Shown piece after piece: positions 51,819 to 60,915 of a DNA stretch of 64,000 bases (its first letter is position 1; each line of letters opens with the position of its first letter). The stretch is from the NCBI GenBank assembly GCA_040216555.1, contig JAVJOW010000039.1:1-64000 (forward strand). The letters run 5' to 3'. The notes under the pieces are model-generated. The model was given only the letters and a program-made list of their open reading frames with translations, did no database searches and was not told the origin of the DNA. Made by a program: the position numbers and the translations under genes. Origin of the DNA: Arenibacter sp040216555. Its GTDB lineage: Bacteria; Bacteroidota; Bacteroidia; Flavobacteriales; Flavobacteriaceae.

Positions 51819-52688
51819 ATGAAGAAAATAATACTTCTATGTTACCTCCTTTTAAATTGGACGGTACTAATTTCACAGAACGAAAAAATAAACGTCATCG
51901 TTTTTGGTGCACATCCCGATGATTGCGATATCGACACTGGAGGTACGGCCATTTTATTGGCCAAGATGGGGCATAACGTAAAATTTGTTTCCTTGACCAA
52001 TGGTGACGCCGGCCATTATGCCATGGGCGGTGGGGAGCTCGCCAAGGTAAGGATTGCGGAGGCCAAGGAAGCTGGCAAAAGATTTGGAGTGTCTTACACG
52101 GTCTTGGACAACCACGATGGGGAATTGATGCCTACTTTGGAAAATCGACTTAAGGTAATACGGGAAATTAGAAAATGGAATGCCGATGTGGTCATTGCCC
52201 CTAGACCCAATGATTATCATCCGGACCACAGGTATACAGGAGTTTTGGTACAGGACGCTGCTTATATGGTAATTGTTCCAAATGTAGCCCCTGATGTACC
52301 CCCACTACAAAAAAATCCAGTCTTTCTCTACTCGGAGGATGGTTTTCAAAAACCCAGCCCGTTCGAACCGGATATTGCCGTGATCATCGATACTGTTTTT
52401 GATCAAAAAGTGTATGCTATGTCGGCACACAAATCCCAGTTCTTTGAATGGCTTCCATGGACAGCCGGAAATTTGGACAAGGTGCCCAAGGATGATAAGG
52501 GAAGATTGGAAATGTTGGCCAATTGGAGATCGCAACCTCCGAAGGAAGCCCTCCTTAAATGTGCGGAGAAATGGTACGGTCCAAAAGCTTCCAGCGCCAA
52601 ACATATAGAGGGTTTTGAAATATGTGAGTACGGCAAGCAGCCTACAGATGAAGAAATTAGGATACTTTTCCCCATGCTCCAAAAATAA
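51819..52688 (+). CDS. Exported PIG-L (LmbE)-family deacetylase
   Basis: A 289-residue protein with a signal peptide (MKKIILLCYLLLNWTVLISQ) and a PIG-L/LmbE domain. The metal site is in VIVFGAHPDDCDIDTGGTA (AHPDD, about 32-36) and the later H-P-D-H in NDYHPDHRYTG. LmbE proteins remove N-acetyl groups from sugar conjugates or small molecules; the substrate here is unknown. It converges with the amidohydrolase gene 28 nt away. Confidence 0.88.
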   Translation: MKKIILLCYLLLNWTVLISQNEKINVIVFGAHPDDCDIDTGGTAILLAKMGHNVKFVSLTNGDAGHYAMGGGELAKVRIAEAKEAGKRFGVSYTVLDNHDGELMPTLENRLKVIREIRKWNADVVIAPRPNDYHPDHRYTGVLVQDAAYMVIVPNVAPDVPPLQKNPVFLYSEDGFQKPSPFEPDIAVIIDTVFDQKVYAMSAHKSQFFEWLPWTAGNLDKVPKDDKGRLEMLANWRSQPPKEALLKCAEKWYGPKASSAKHIEGFEICEYGKQPTDEEIRILFPMLQK

Positions 52689-52716
52689 CCCCATCTAAGA
52701 CTAAGGACAATATTGT

Positions 52717-53796
52717 CTAGTCTAGGATTTTTTTGGCATTTTCGCTATATAATTTCTTCAAAACCTCATCGCTAAGGCCCAGCCCGTTGAACGACCAATG
52801 ATAGGAAGATATATTCTTGTCATAAAAATGTTCATCCTCGCTTTCAAGGATGCGAAATGTTAATTCGTACATTTCCGGATCAGTACCCATATCAGTACCA
52901 TAGACCAATTTATCCTGATATTTTTCATAAAAGCGTTTCGTGTAACGGGGTACGGCCGCCGTTTCCGCATATCTTGCCGAAATATCCGCAAACATATTAT
53001 CGTATTTGTCCAAAAGTCTCCCAAGAATATCCAAATCATAACTACAATTGGCAAAATGACAGGCAATAAAAGTGGTTTTTGGATTTTCCCTAACGGCATT
53101 CTCCAAGGTAGTAATTAGTTCTCCATGCGTTAATAGCCCTTCCCTTGTAGTATCTATTCTCCATTTGTAAGCATTCATCAGCCCATCATTATGAACATCC
53201 ATTGGCTCGTACATCCACATAGGATCTGCCACATGAATACTAACTGGCATTCCTAATTCACCACATTTTTCCCATAGTGGCCTCATCCTCTCATCATCCG
53301 CATGCATGCCTTCTGCCGGTGTTGGCTTAGAGTAAAAAAAACCAAAACCTTTGTCGCCCAATTCTCCAACGCCCTTTGCTCCCATCTTAAAACATCTTTC
53401 CAATTCCTTTACGGCACGTTTGCTCCAGCCTTTTTCTTCGTAACCTGTAAAATCGAAGCCGCACCAAAGCTCAAAACGGTCCCCGTATTTGGAATAAAGA
53501 TTAACAATACTGTCAAAGGACTTCCCCGTCTGATAAGTGAGTACAATAGATTTGGCAACCCCTACCCGGTCCATTGTCTTTACCCATTCACTTATTTCCT
53601 GTTCCGACTTTGGATAGGGATGCGAGTGAAAATCCACCGCAGGAAATTTAGCTTTGGATATCTTGTTACTAGGGGTATTATAAATGGATACTGGATCGTA
53701 ATCCTTAAGTAGAATGTCTTCCTGTGCTCTTACTGAAGTAGAAATAAAAGCAACGAATAAAAAAATGTGGTAGTAATTTTTCATATCGAGTTTCAT
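52717..53796 (-). CDS. Exported amidohydrolase-family (amidohydrolase_2) protein
   Basis: A 359-residue protein with a signal peptide (KNYYHIFLFVAFISTSVRAQ) and a TIM-barrel amidohydrolase_2 domain. FPAVDFHSHPYPKSE carries the first metal histidines, SIHVADPMW and FIACHFANCSYD are later strands, and YGTDMGTDPEMY carries the final Asp. The family decarboxylates or hydrolyses aromatic and sugar acids; the reaction cannot be read off here. A perfect -7 box TATATTTG (minus, 53838 to 53831) lies upstream with a possible TTG at 53861-53863. An alternative start at codon 5 is possible. Confidence 0.85.
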   Translation of the reverse strand: MKLDMKNYYHIFLFVAFISTSVRAQEDILLKDYDPVSIYNTPSNKISKAKFPAVDFHSHPYPKSEQEISEWVKTMDRVGVAKSIVLTYQTGKSFDSIVNLYSKYGDRFELWCGFDFTGYEEKGWSKRAVKELERCFKMGAKGVGELGDKGFGFFYSKPTPAEGMHADDERMRPLWEKCGELGMPVSIHVADPMWMYEPMDVHNDGLMNAYKWRIDTTREGLLTHGELITTLENAVRENPKTTFIACHFANCSYDLDILGRLLDKYDNMFADISARYAETAAVPRYTKRFYEKYQDKLVYGTDMGTDPEMYELTFRILESEDEHFYDKNISSYHWSFNGLGLSDEVLKKLYSENAKKILD

Positions 53797-53936
53797 GGGA
53801 ATTAGACCGTGATATTTGCCCCATGTATCTCAAATATAACAATTTAAACATTACTTATTACAAGCAATTTAACCAATCCTTGGCCTAAACTATGATGGCC
53901 AAGTCGGGTACTTGGCCTTATTGACTTCCAAATCCT

Positions 53937-54758
53937 CTAAATTTTAAAAGTGATAACGGGTATTTTGGAATGATTGGCCACATCCTCCCCAATACTGCCC
54001 ATTAGAAAGTGAGAAAGCCCTTTTCTCCCGTGGGTAGGCAAACCTATTAAATCGGCATTCCTGCTTTCACTAAAAGCAAGTATTCCCCTCTCTACACTAT
54101 AATCGTTATATATCTCGACTTCCAAACTCGCCTTGGCCAAATGCAGGAAATTATTAATTTTCTTAAAAGCATCCTTGGTGCTCAGAAAATTATCTCCGGG
54201 AGTATTGATATTTACCAAAATCAATTCAGCTTCAAGTTTGTCTGCCAATTTCTTGGCCCTTTGGAAAGCTTCTAGATTTTCCTCCTCAAAATCACAGGCA
54301 AAAACAAATCGTTTTACCTCAAAACCTTCAATATAATCTTTAATTACCAAAACTGGTATGTTCGAATTCCTTACCATTTTCTCGGCATTGGAACCCACAA
54401 AAATTTCCGCGATGCCATCAGTTCCGTGGGACCCCATAATAATTAGATCTGCCTGGTGCTTTTCGGCAACCTCATTAACTTCGCTGTACACTTTATGATG
54501 CTTGACAATAGGAGTAACCTTGATTCCCTTTAGATAGGGCTTCTCCAAAAATGTCTCAAACCTTTTTTCAGCCAATTTTATCAAAAAGACGGCTTGCTGA
54601 TAATGTGCCTGCTCATTGGCGGAAACAAGGGCCTCCGACAATTCCAACATATGTAGGACAAAAATCTCAGATCCGTATTTTGTAGCAATGGAAGCGGCCG
54701 TTTTTAGGGCATTTTCAGATTGTTCTGAAAAATCGACGGGTACAATAATTTTTTTCAT
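53937..54758 (-). CDS. Tandem universal stress protein (UspA-type)
   Basis: A 273-residue protein with two UspA domains (about 1-140 and 148-273). The nucleotide-binding stretch appears in both: LIIMGSHGTDGIAEIFVGSN in the first and LIGLPTHGRKGLSHFLMGSIG in the second. It therefore differs from the other Usp here (37989-38891), where only one copy is clear. It lies 53 nt downstream of hemN on the same strand and may be read from the hemN promoter. Confidence 0.9.
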   Translation of the reverse strand: MKKIIVPVDFSEQSENALKTAASIATKYGSEIFVLHMLELSEALVSANEQAHYQQAVFLIKLAEKRFETFLEKPYLKGIKVTPIVKHHKVYSEVNEVAEKHQADLIIMGSHGTDGIAEIFVGSNAEKMVRNSNIPVLVIKDYIEGFEVKRFVFACDFEEENLEAFQRAKKLADKLEAELILVNINTPGDNFLSTKDAFKKINNFLHLAKASLEVEIYNDYSVERGILAFSESRNADLIGLPTHGRKGLSHFLMGSIGEDVANHSKIPVITFKI

Positions 54759-54811
54759 AGATTTATTTTTACTGATTATATTATCAAGAGGTTAAAAAAT
54801 AGAAAGCACAA

Positions 54812-56173
54812 TTATATAGTCATCGAAAACAATCGAGTATCCGGTGCCTTGCGATGCAGGAACAAATCGAACGCCATACACACATTTCGTACAAAAGGCC
54901 TTCCTTTTTCGGTTACATAAATTCCATTTGAAACAAATTCCACCAAACCGTCCAAAGCCATTTCCTTTAGTTTGTCCTTGACCTCATCCAATTCGACCAA
55001 CCTTTCATTTTGATGCTCCCAGCTACTACTAAATTTACACATTAAATTTAAGATATGCTTGCGAATAACCCTGTCTTCTTCGGTTAAAATGTGGCCTCTA
55101 TAAATAGGAATAATATTACTTTCCACAAGGTGGTGATACTCTTCCAGACTTTTTACATTTTGCGCAAAACTATCCCAACTATCACTGATACTGGAAATTC
55201 CCAAGCCTACCATAACCCTAGTCTTAGAGGCGGTGTAGCCCATAAAATTCCTATGTAAGGTTCCGTTCTCCATAGCCTTGAAAAGTGAATCCGATTTTAG
55301 GGAAAAATGATCCATTCCTATTTCACAATAGCCCACCTCGGCCAACAAAGTCTTACCCATCTCATACTGTTCCCGCTTCTCTTCCGCTGTTGGCAAATCC
55401 GAATCTTTATACCCTCTTTGTCCATTTCCTTTTAACCAAGGTACATGAGCATAACTATAGAAGGCCAATCTATCTGGCATTAATTCCTTGGTCTTTAAAA
55501 TTGTTTCGGCAACATCTTCCTTAGTTTGGAAGGGCAAGCCAAAAATAATATCATGGCCTACAGAAGTATATCCTATTTCCCTGGCCCATTGGGTAACATT
55601 TTTTACATTTTCAAAAGGTTGCAGCCTATGAATGGCAAGCTGAACTTTCTTGTTATAATCCTGAACCCCATAACTTACCCTTCTAAATCCAACATCATAA
55701 AGCGCTTTTAGATGTTCCTTGGTAGTATTATTGGGATGTCCTTCAAAGCTAAACTCGTAATTCTCCGCACGGGTGGCAGAGGCAAAAATACCATTGATAA
55801 GCCTTGTTAAATTCTCCGGCGAGAAAAAAGTAGGGGTCCCACCCCCCAGATGAAGTTCCTTTATTCTTGGTTTTGTTTCAAATAAATCACAATAAAGTTT
55901 CCACTCTTTTAGGACATCACTTATATATGGGTTTTCAACTTCATGACGTTTGGTAATTCTTTTATGACACCCGCAAAAAGTACAGAGGCTTTCACAGAAA
56001 GGCAAGTGGATATATAGACTTATACCCTCCTCCCCGTTACTTTCATTAAAATTTTTGATTAAAGTATTTTGCCATTGTCGGCCAGAAAAAGATTCCAGAT
56101 TCCAATAGGGTACCGTTGGGTAACTGGTATACCTGGGACCGGGGATATTGTATTTTTGAACTAAATTGGGCAT
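54812..56173 (-). CDS. hemN: Oxygen-independent coproporphyrinogen III dehydrogenase HemN
   Basis: A 453-residue radical SAM enzyme that makes protoporphyrinogen IX in heme biosynthesis without oxygen. The N-terminal PGPRYTSYPTVPYW matches true HemN. The cluster motif is CESLCTFCGC (CxxxCxxC-x-C, about 61-70) after LYIHLPF, and GGGTPTFF and the second SAM site SFEGHPNN follow. It is distinct from HemW at 14360-15493, which has CHYCDF. An Fnr-type dyad with perfectly spaced -7 box precedes it. Confidence 0.93.
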   Translation of the reverse strand: MPNLVQKYNIPGPRYTSYPTVPYWNLESFSGRQWQNTLIKNFNESNGEEGISLYIHLPFCESLCTFCGCHKRITKRHEVENPYISDVLKEWKLYCDLFETKPRIKELHLGGGTPTFFSPENLTRLINGIFASATRAENYEFSFEGHPNNTTKEHLKALYDVGFRRVSYGVQDYNKKVQLAIHRLQPFENVKNVTQWAREIGYTSVGHDIIFGLPFQTKEDVAETILKTKELMPDRLAFYSYAHVPWLKGNGQRGYKDSDLPTAEEKREQYEMGKTLLAEVGYCEIGMDHFSLKSDSLFKAMENGTLHRNFMGYTASKTRVMVGLGISSISDSWDSFAQNVKSLEEYHHLVESNIIPIYRGHILTEEDRVIRKHILNLMCKFSSSWEHQNERLVELDEVKDKLKEMALDGLVEFVSNGIYVTEKGRPFVRNVCMAFDLFLHRKAPDTRLFSMTI

Positions 56174-56198
56174 ATGCTATTGTTGTTTGCAATAGCCA

Positions 56199-56241
56199 CA
56201 AAAATACCATGTCGCGGCCTTTAAAAATATGATACTTATCA
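56199..56241 (-). promoter_or_regulatory. Fnr-type site and -7 box of hemN
   Basis: TGAT-ACTT-ATCA read here as plus-strand 56230-56241 is an intact dyad in both halves. On the minus strand 23 nt downstream is TATTTTTG (56206 to 56199), a perfect TAnnTTTG -7 box. It lies about 25 nt before the hemN start codon. Confidence 0.7.
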
Positions 56242-56447
56242 GGTTTCACCATAGTTCAATATCCAAGGACCACGATTCCAGAACCTTTAATTCCCGAATA
56301 AATCTTTCTACTCAAGGGTTTGAAGTCGGCCTTAATTCAAATAATCGTTAAAAACAGTACAATTGGAAACTAATTTTTTAAATAATCCGTTCTAGAGGCC
56401 CCTTTATGATAAAAACTATATTTTTGTAAACTTAAAAATAACCAATT

Positions 56448-57338
56448 ATGACATTACTTTTAATGGCGGCCGGTAGCGGTAGCCGATATGGCAAGCTTAA
56501 ACAATTTGATGACCTGGGCCCAAAAGAAGAGTTCTTAATGGAATTCAGTATTTATGACGCCCTTAAAAATGGCTTTGACCATATTGTTGCCATTACTAAA
56601 AAAGACAATGTAGATTTCCTAAAGGATCATTTATCCAGCAGATTACCAAAAAATATTAAACTGGATGTTTTGGCCCAGGAAGTAAACGATCTTCCTGAAG
56701 GGGTAACCTATTCTGGTGAAAGGGCCAAGCCATGGGGTACCGCCCATGCAGTATGGACAGCAAGGAATGTAATTGATAGACCATTCGCAATAATTAACGC
56801 AGATGATTATTACGGCAAAAGTGCTTTTGAAAGTGCAGCCGACTTTATTAAGAACAATGGTAACAAAGAGACATTTGGTCTTATTGCCTATATCCTAAAG
56901 AACACCCTATCCGAACACGGATCGGTTTCCAGGGGAGTTTGTAAATCGGAGGGCGGAAAATTGACTTCCATTCACGAGCATACCAAAATAGAATCCCAGG
57001 ATAATGTTATTATCGATTCGGATTCTGGTACCAAATTTACTGGGGAAGAATTGGTCAGCATGAACTTCTGGGTTTGTCAGCCTTCCATATTTCCTTTTAT
57101 CACTGAGTACCTTAAGGACTTTATCGGAAATAAGGATAACCATGCCAAAGGGGAAATATACCTTCCGTTCGCCATAAAGGAAATGATTGCAAAAAATCTG
57201 ATAGATGTAGATGTAATTCCTTCTACAAGTCAATGGTTTGGGGTAACCTACGCCAGCGATAAGGACGTGGCAGTTTCTGAATTACAGCGTATGACGGATA
57301 ATAATGGATATCCCTCTCCTTTATGGGACAATGTTTAG
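56448..57338 (+). CDS. Sugar-phosphate nucleotidyltransferase-like protein
   Basis: A 296-residue nucleotidyltransferase with the N-terminal signature LLMAAGSGSRYGKLKQ (G-x-G-x-R-x-G-x-x-K) and the IINADDYYGKSAF acidic stretch expected for the metal-bound nucleotide. It should make an NDP-sugar from a sugar-1-phosphate. It starts 12 nt before the kinase gene that follows, so the two probably act in series on the same sugar. The sugar and nucleotide are unknown. Confidence 0.8.
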   Translation: MTLLLMAAGSGSRYGKLKQFDDLGPKEEFLMEFSIYDALKNGFDHIVAITKKDNVDFLKDHLSSRLPKNIKLDVLAQEVNDLPEGVTYSGERAKPWGTAHAVWTARNVIDRPFAIINADDYYGKSAFESAADFIKNNGNKETFGLIAYILKNTLSEHGSVSRGVCKSEGGKLTSIHEHTKIESQDNVIIDSDSGTKFTGEELVSMNFWVCQPSIFPFITEYLKDFIGNKDNHAKGEIYLPFAIKEMIAKNLIDVDVIPSTSQWFGVTYASDKDVAVSELQRMTDNNGYPSPLWDNV

Positions 57339-57350
57339 AACAGCTTATCC

Positions 57351-58424
57351 ATGATTGAAAATAAAAATATTGAGCTCAACGAGCTGTTGAAAAACTTTTC
57401 CATAGATAGGAAAACCTATGAGTTCCAAGGAATAAATCAGGGCTATATCAATGACACCTATTTGGTGTTGGACAACCATTACCCATTGTATATTCTTCAA
57501 AGAGTAAACCATAATGTCTTTAAGGACATACATGGTCTTATGGGCAATATTGCCAACGCATTTCAACATTTAAAGGACCAGAACTACACGGCCATAGAAC
57601 TCTTAAGAACGGAATCGGACAATTCTTATTTTAAGGATGAAAAAACAGGATATTGGAGGTTAATGACCTATCTAAACAAGACTACGGCCTATGACAATGC
57701 CACGGATACGAACATTGCTTTCGAGGCCGGTAGGGTGGTCGGGAAATTCCATCAACTTCTTGCAGAGGCGCCCCTGGACAATTACGTGGATACCATTCCG
57801 CAGTTCCATAATCTACCGTTAAGGGAAAATCAATTTGAAGAATCCCTTCTATCCGCGAAAACAGAAAAGTTGGAAACTGCCAAAAAGGCCATAAGATTTG
57901 CCAAGGAAACCTTGGAAAAACTCAAAATTTTGGACAATTCCAAGTTGCCTTTACGGGTTTGCCACAATGACACCAAATTAAATAATATCCTTTTCTCGAA
58001 AGAAAACAACAAAGCCCTTTGCCTTATAGACTTGGACACGATTATGAAGGGGTATTTTTACTTTGATTTTGGTGATGCCATAAGAACCGTTGCCAATACC
58101 GCTGCGGAGGACGAACAGGATCACGGGAAGATTACTTTTGAAAGACCTTTGTTCGAGGCCTTCATAAAGGGTCTGGAGAGTAACGGCCCCTTTTTATACA
58201 AAGAAGAAATAGACCTTCTGTCTTGGGGAGCTGTGTTTATGCCCTTCATCCACGGTTTAAGGGCGCTTACGGACTATTTAAACGACAACATTTATTACAA
58301 GGTATCGTACGAAAACCAGAATTTGGACCGCTGTTTAAGCTTGTTCGATTTCACCAATAAAGCACTGCAAGAAATAGAATATATGACCCAAGTGGTCAAG
58401 GAGGGGCTTACACCAAAGGTTTAA
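57351..58424 (+). CDS. APH-fold sugar kinase (NahK-like)
   Basis: A 357-residue kinase with the aminoglycoside-phosphotransferase fold. The catalytic loop is RVCHNDTKLNNILFS (Brenner-type H-N-D, about 203-217) and the metal Asp is in CLIDLDTIMKGY. The HNDTKLNN form is close to N-acetylhexosamine 1-kinase. Together with the nucleotidyltransferase 12 nt upstream it would form an anomeric sugar kinase plus pyrophosphorylase pair, a salvage route to an activated sugar. This is inference; an antibiotic kinase is unlikely given the pairing. Confidence 0.78.
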   Translation: MIENKNIELNELLKNFSIDRKTYEFQGINQGYINDTYLVLDNHYPLYILQRVNHNVFKDIHGLMGNIANAFQHLKDQNYTAIELLRTESDNSYFKDEKTGYWRLMTYLNKTTAYDNATDTNIAFEAGRVVGKFHQLLAEAPLDNYVDTIPQFHNLPLRENQFEESLLSAKTEKLETAKKAIRFAKETLEKLKILDNSKLPLRVCHNDTKLNNILFSKENNKALCLIDLDTIMKGYFYFDFGDAIRTVANTAAEDEQDHGKITFERPLFEAFIKGLESNGPFLYKEEIDLLSWGAVFMPFIHGLRALTDYLNDNIYYKVSYENQNLDRCLSLFDFTNKALQEIEYMTQVVKEGLTPKV

Positions 58425-58446
58425 AATATTTTTGGGTTGATAAGGA

Positions 58447-59463
58447 TTAAACCCTCTTGGTAGAATCCCTAACAATTAAGCTGGTTTTAATCACCTTGGT
58501 GGTGCAATCCATATATTGCTTGCTCTCTATCCGTTCAATAAGGACCTTGGCCGCCGTCTCCCCTATATAAGTACCGTGCTGACTTACTGCAGTAAGTGCC
58601 GGACTTACGTAGCGCGATAGCTTGCCATTGGTAAACCCTATAACGGAAATATCTTCCGGCACCCTATACCCCCTAGCCTTGATCAATCTCAAAACCTCAA
58701 CCGCCGTAATTTCATCCAAAGCCATTATGCCCTCAATAGACTTATAATTTAACAAAAAAGTCACGAGTACTTCCAAATCACCCTCCTTACCTACCCTTAA
58801 TATTAATTTATCATCAAAAGGAATATTAGCCTCTTCCAAGGCTTTTTTATATCCTTCCACCCGCAATTTACCTACACTGGAATGATCAATAGCGGTAACT
58901 AGGGCGACCGTTCTACAGCCGAGATTTATAAAATATTTGGTGGTTTTATAACCGGCCTCAAAATCATCAACCACAACCTTGTCGCATAAAATTACATCCG
59001 AAACCCTATCGAACATTACCAAGGGAATCTGCTCGTCCAGGATATTTTGAAAATGCTCAAGCTTGTTCTTAAACTGTGTTTCCTCGGCCATAGAAACTAT
59101 CAATCCGTCAACAGTTCCTCCTCCTAGGAATTCAAGCGTTGCCACTTCCTTTTCATAGGATTCATCGCTGATACAGCTCAATAGAATATAGCCACGTTCA
59201 TTAGCTACTTTTTCAATCCCTGAAAATACCTGTGTAAAAAAATAATTGAGAATATTGGGCACCACAACCCCAATGGTCTTGGTCTTGCGCTGCAATAAAC
59301 TAAGGGCCACTTTATTTGGCCTGTATTTATTATCCTTGGCAAACTGCTGTATTTTGGCCTTTAGTCCATCACTAATTTCATGGCTATCATTGATAGCCTT
59401 GGAAACTGTTGAAATGGAAACACCAAAATATTGGGCAATCTCCTTTAGGGTTATTTTTTTCAT
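58447..59463 (-). CDS. LacI-family transcriptional repressor of xylose genes
   Basis: A 338-residue LacI/GalR-type regulator. The helix-turn-helix is at about 4-25 (LKEIAQYFGVSISTVSKAIND), followed by a periplasmic-binding-like effector domain. Its gene follows xylB-xylA on the same strand, 123 nt after xylA, so it is probably read from the xyl transcript. A LacI-type operator ahead of xylB (62610-62623) supports control of the xylose operon. The effector is presumably xylose or xylulose, not shown by sequence. Confidence 0.88.
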   Translation of the reverse strand: MKKITLKEIAQYFGVSISTVSKAINDSHEISDGLKAKIQQFAKDNKYRPNKVALSLLQRKTKTIGVVVPNILNYFFTQVFSGIEKVANERGYILLSCISDESYEKEVATLEFLGGGTVDGLIVSMAEETQFKNKLEHFQNILDEQIPLVMFDRVSDVILCDKVVVDDFEAGYKTTKYFINLGCRTVALVTAIDHSSVGKLRVEGYKKALEEANIPFDDKLILRVGKEGDLEVLVTFLLNYKSIEGIMALDEITAVEVLRLIKARGYRVPEDISVIGFTNGKLSRYVSPALTAVSQHGTYIGETAAKVLIERIESKQYMDCTTKVIKTSLIVRDSTKRV

Positions 59464-59586
59464 AGAATCATCTTAATCCGAATTTCGGTAAAATAACTCC
59501 CATTATAATATTTTTAAAAGATTTTTTATAAAATCTTTAGTTGACCCCAAGTCAATTGCCCAATTTTTTTACATGACCTATACTTG

Positions 59587-60912
59587 TTATATGTATTGAT
59601 TGATGATGTTCTCGAACAGCTCCTGTTTCCCGCTCTGCAATTTCAATTCCCCATTTTCCTGGGCTATTTTGTAAAGGGCTTCCAGATTCAATTTACCATT
59701 TTCAAAGTCTTTTCCTTTTCCTGAGTCGAAAGAGCTATATCTCTCCGCAAGCATCTTCTCATAGGCAGAGGAAGAAATGATCTTATCCGCAGTAAGCAAA
59801 GCACGGGCAAAGGTATCGGCACCTCCAATATGGGCATGGAAAACATCATCCAAATCAGTAGAATTCCTTCTTATTTTGGCATCAAAGTTTACTCCACCAC
59901 CTTGTAGCCCACCTGCTTTAAGGAATACCAACATAGCCTCGGTAGTTTCTTGAATATTGTTTGGGAACTGATCGGTATCCCATCCATTTTGATAGTCCCC
60001 CCTATTGGCATCTATACTTCCCAACATTCCCGCTTTGGCCGCTACTGCCAATTCGTGTTGAAAAGTATGCTGGGCCAAGGTGGCGTGATTCACCTCTATG
60101 TTTATTTTAAAATCTTTCTCCAATCCGTATTCACGAAGGAATCCTATGGCCGTTGCCGTATCAAAATCGTATTGATGCTTGGAAGGTTCCATAGGCTTGG
60201 GCTCTATGAAAAAGGTTCCCTTAAAGCCTTGGGCCCTGGCATAATCCCTGGCCATCCCTAAGAATTGAGCCATATGATCCAATTCACGTCCCATATCGGT
60301 ATTTAAAAGGGACATGTAACCTTCCCTTCCTCCCCAGAAAACATAATTCTCACCACCAAGGGCAATAGTAGCATCCAAGGCCAATTTTATCTGCCCTCCT
60401 GCCCTTGCCACTACATTAAAATCCGGATTGGTAGCCGCACCGTTCATATAACGCGGGTTGGAGAAACAATTGGCGGTTCCCCATAATAATTTGATTCCAG
60501 AGTCGGCTTTTTTCTCCTTCAGATAATCGGTTATTATTGACAATCGTTTCTCAGATTCCGCAAAAGTTGCCCCTTCCTGTATAAGATCAAAATCATGGAA
60601 ACAAAAATAATCAAAGCCCATTTTACTGATAAACTCAAAAGCCGCATCTGCCTTGTCCTTTGCCGCCTGTACGGGATTGGTAGACTGGTCCCAAGCAAAA
60701 TTTTGGGTACCTGGACCGAACGGATCTGCTCCCTGCCCGCAGAAGGTATGCCAATACGCTATGGCAAATTTAAAATGCTCGCGCATGGTTTTCCCAGCTA
60801 CCACTTGGTCTGGATTATAATATTTGAATGCTAAAGGATTATCAGATTCCTTGCCTTCAAATTTAATGTCCCCTATTCCTTTAAAGTATTCTTTGTTTCC
60901 AATTATTGCCAT
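59587..60912 (-). CDS. xylA: Xylose isomerase XylA
   Basis: A 441-residue metal-dependent xylose isomerase that converts D-xylose to D-xylulose. Signatures are the catalytic histidine block FCFHDFDLIQ, FWGGREGYMSLLNTD, FFIEPKPMEPSKHQYDFD and the late metal-binding acids in SIDANRGDYQNGWDTDQFP. The length matches the class II enzyme. It follows xylB by 3 nt in the same operon. Confidence 0.96.
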   Translation of the reverse strand: MAIIGNKEYFKGIGDIKFEGKESDNPLAFKYYNPDQVVAGKTMREHFKFAIAYWHTFCGQGADPFGPGTQNFAWDQSTNPVQAAKDKADAAFEFISKMGFDYFCFHDFDLIQEGATFAESEKRLSIITDYLKEKKADSGIKLLWGTANCFSNPRYMNGAATNPDFNVVARAGGQIKLALDATIALGGENYVFWGGREGYMSLLNTDMGRELDHMAQFLGMARDYARAQGFKGTFFIEPKPMEPSKHQYDFDTATAIGFLREYGLEKDFKINIEVNHATLAQHTFQHELAVAAKAGMLGSIDANRGDYQNGWDTDQFPNNIQETTEAMLVFLKAGGLQGGGVNFDAKIRRNSTDLDDVFHAHIGGADTFARALLTADKIISSSAYEKMLAERYSSFDSGKGKDFENGKLNLEALYKIAQENGELKLQSGKQELFENIINQYI

Positions 60913-60915
60913 CTC

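Noticed and set aside
54773..54786. Fnr-like dyad TGAT-N6-ATCA upstream of the second universal stress gene
   Set aside because: The spacer is 6 nt instead of 4, and it lies only about 15 nt from the start codon, so a -7 box at the required 23-nt distance would fall inside the gene.
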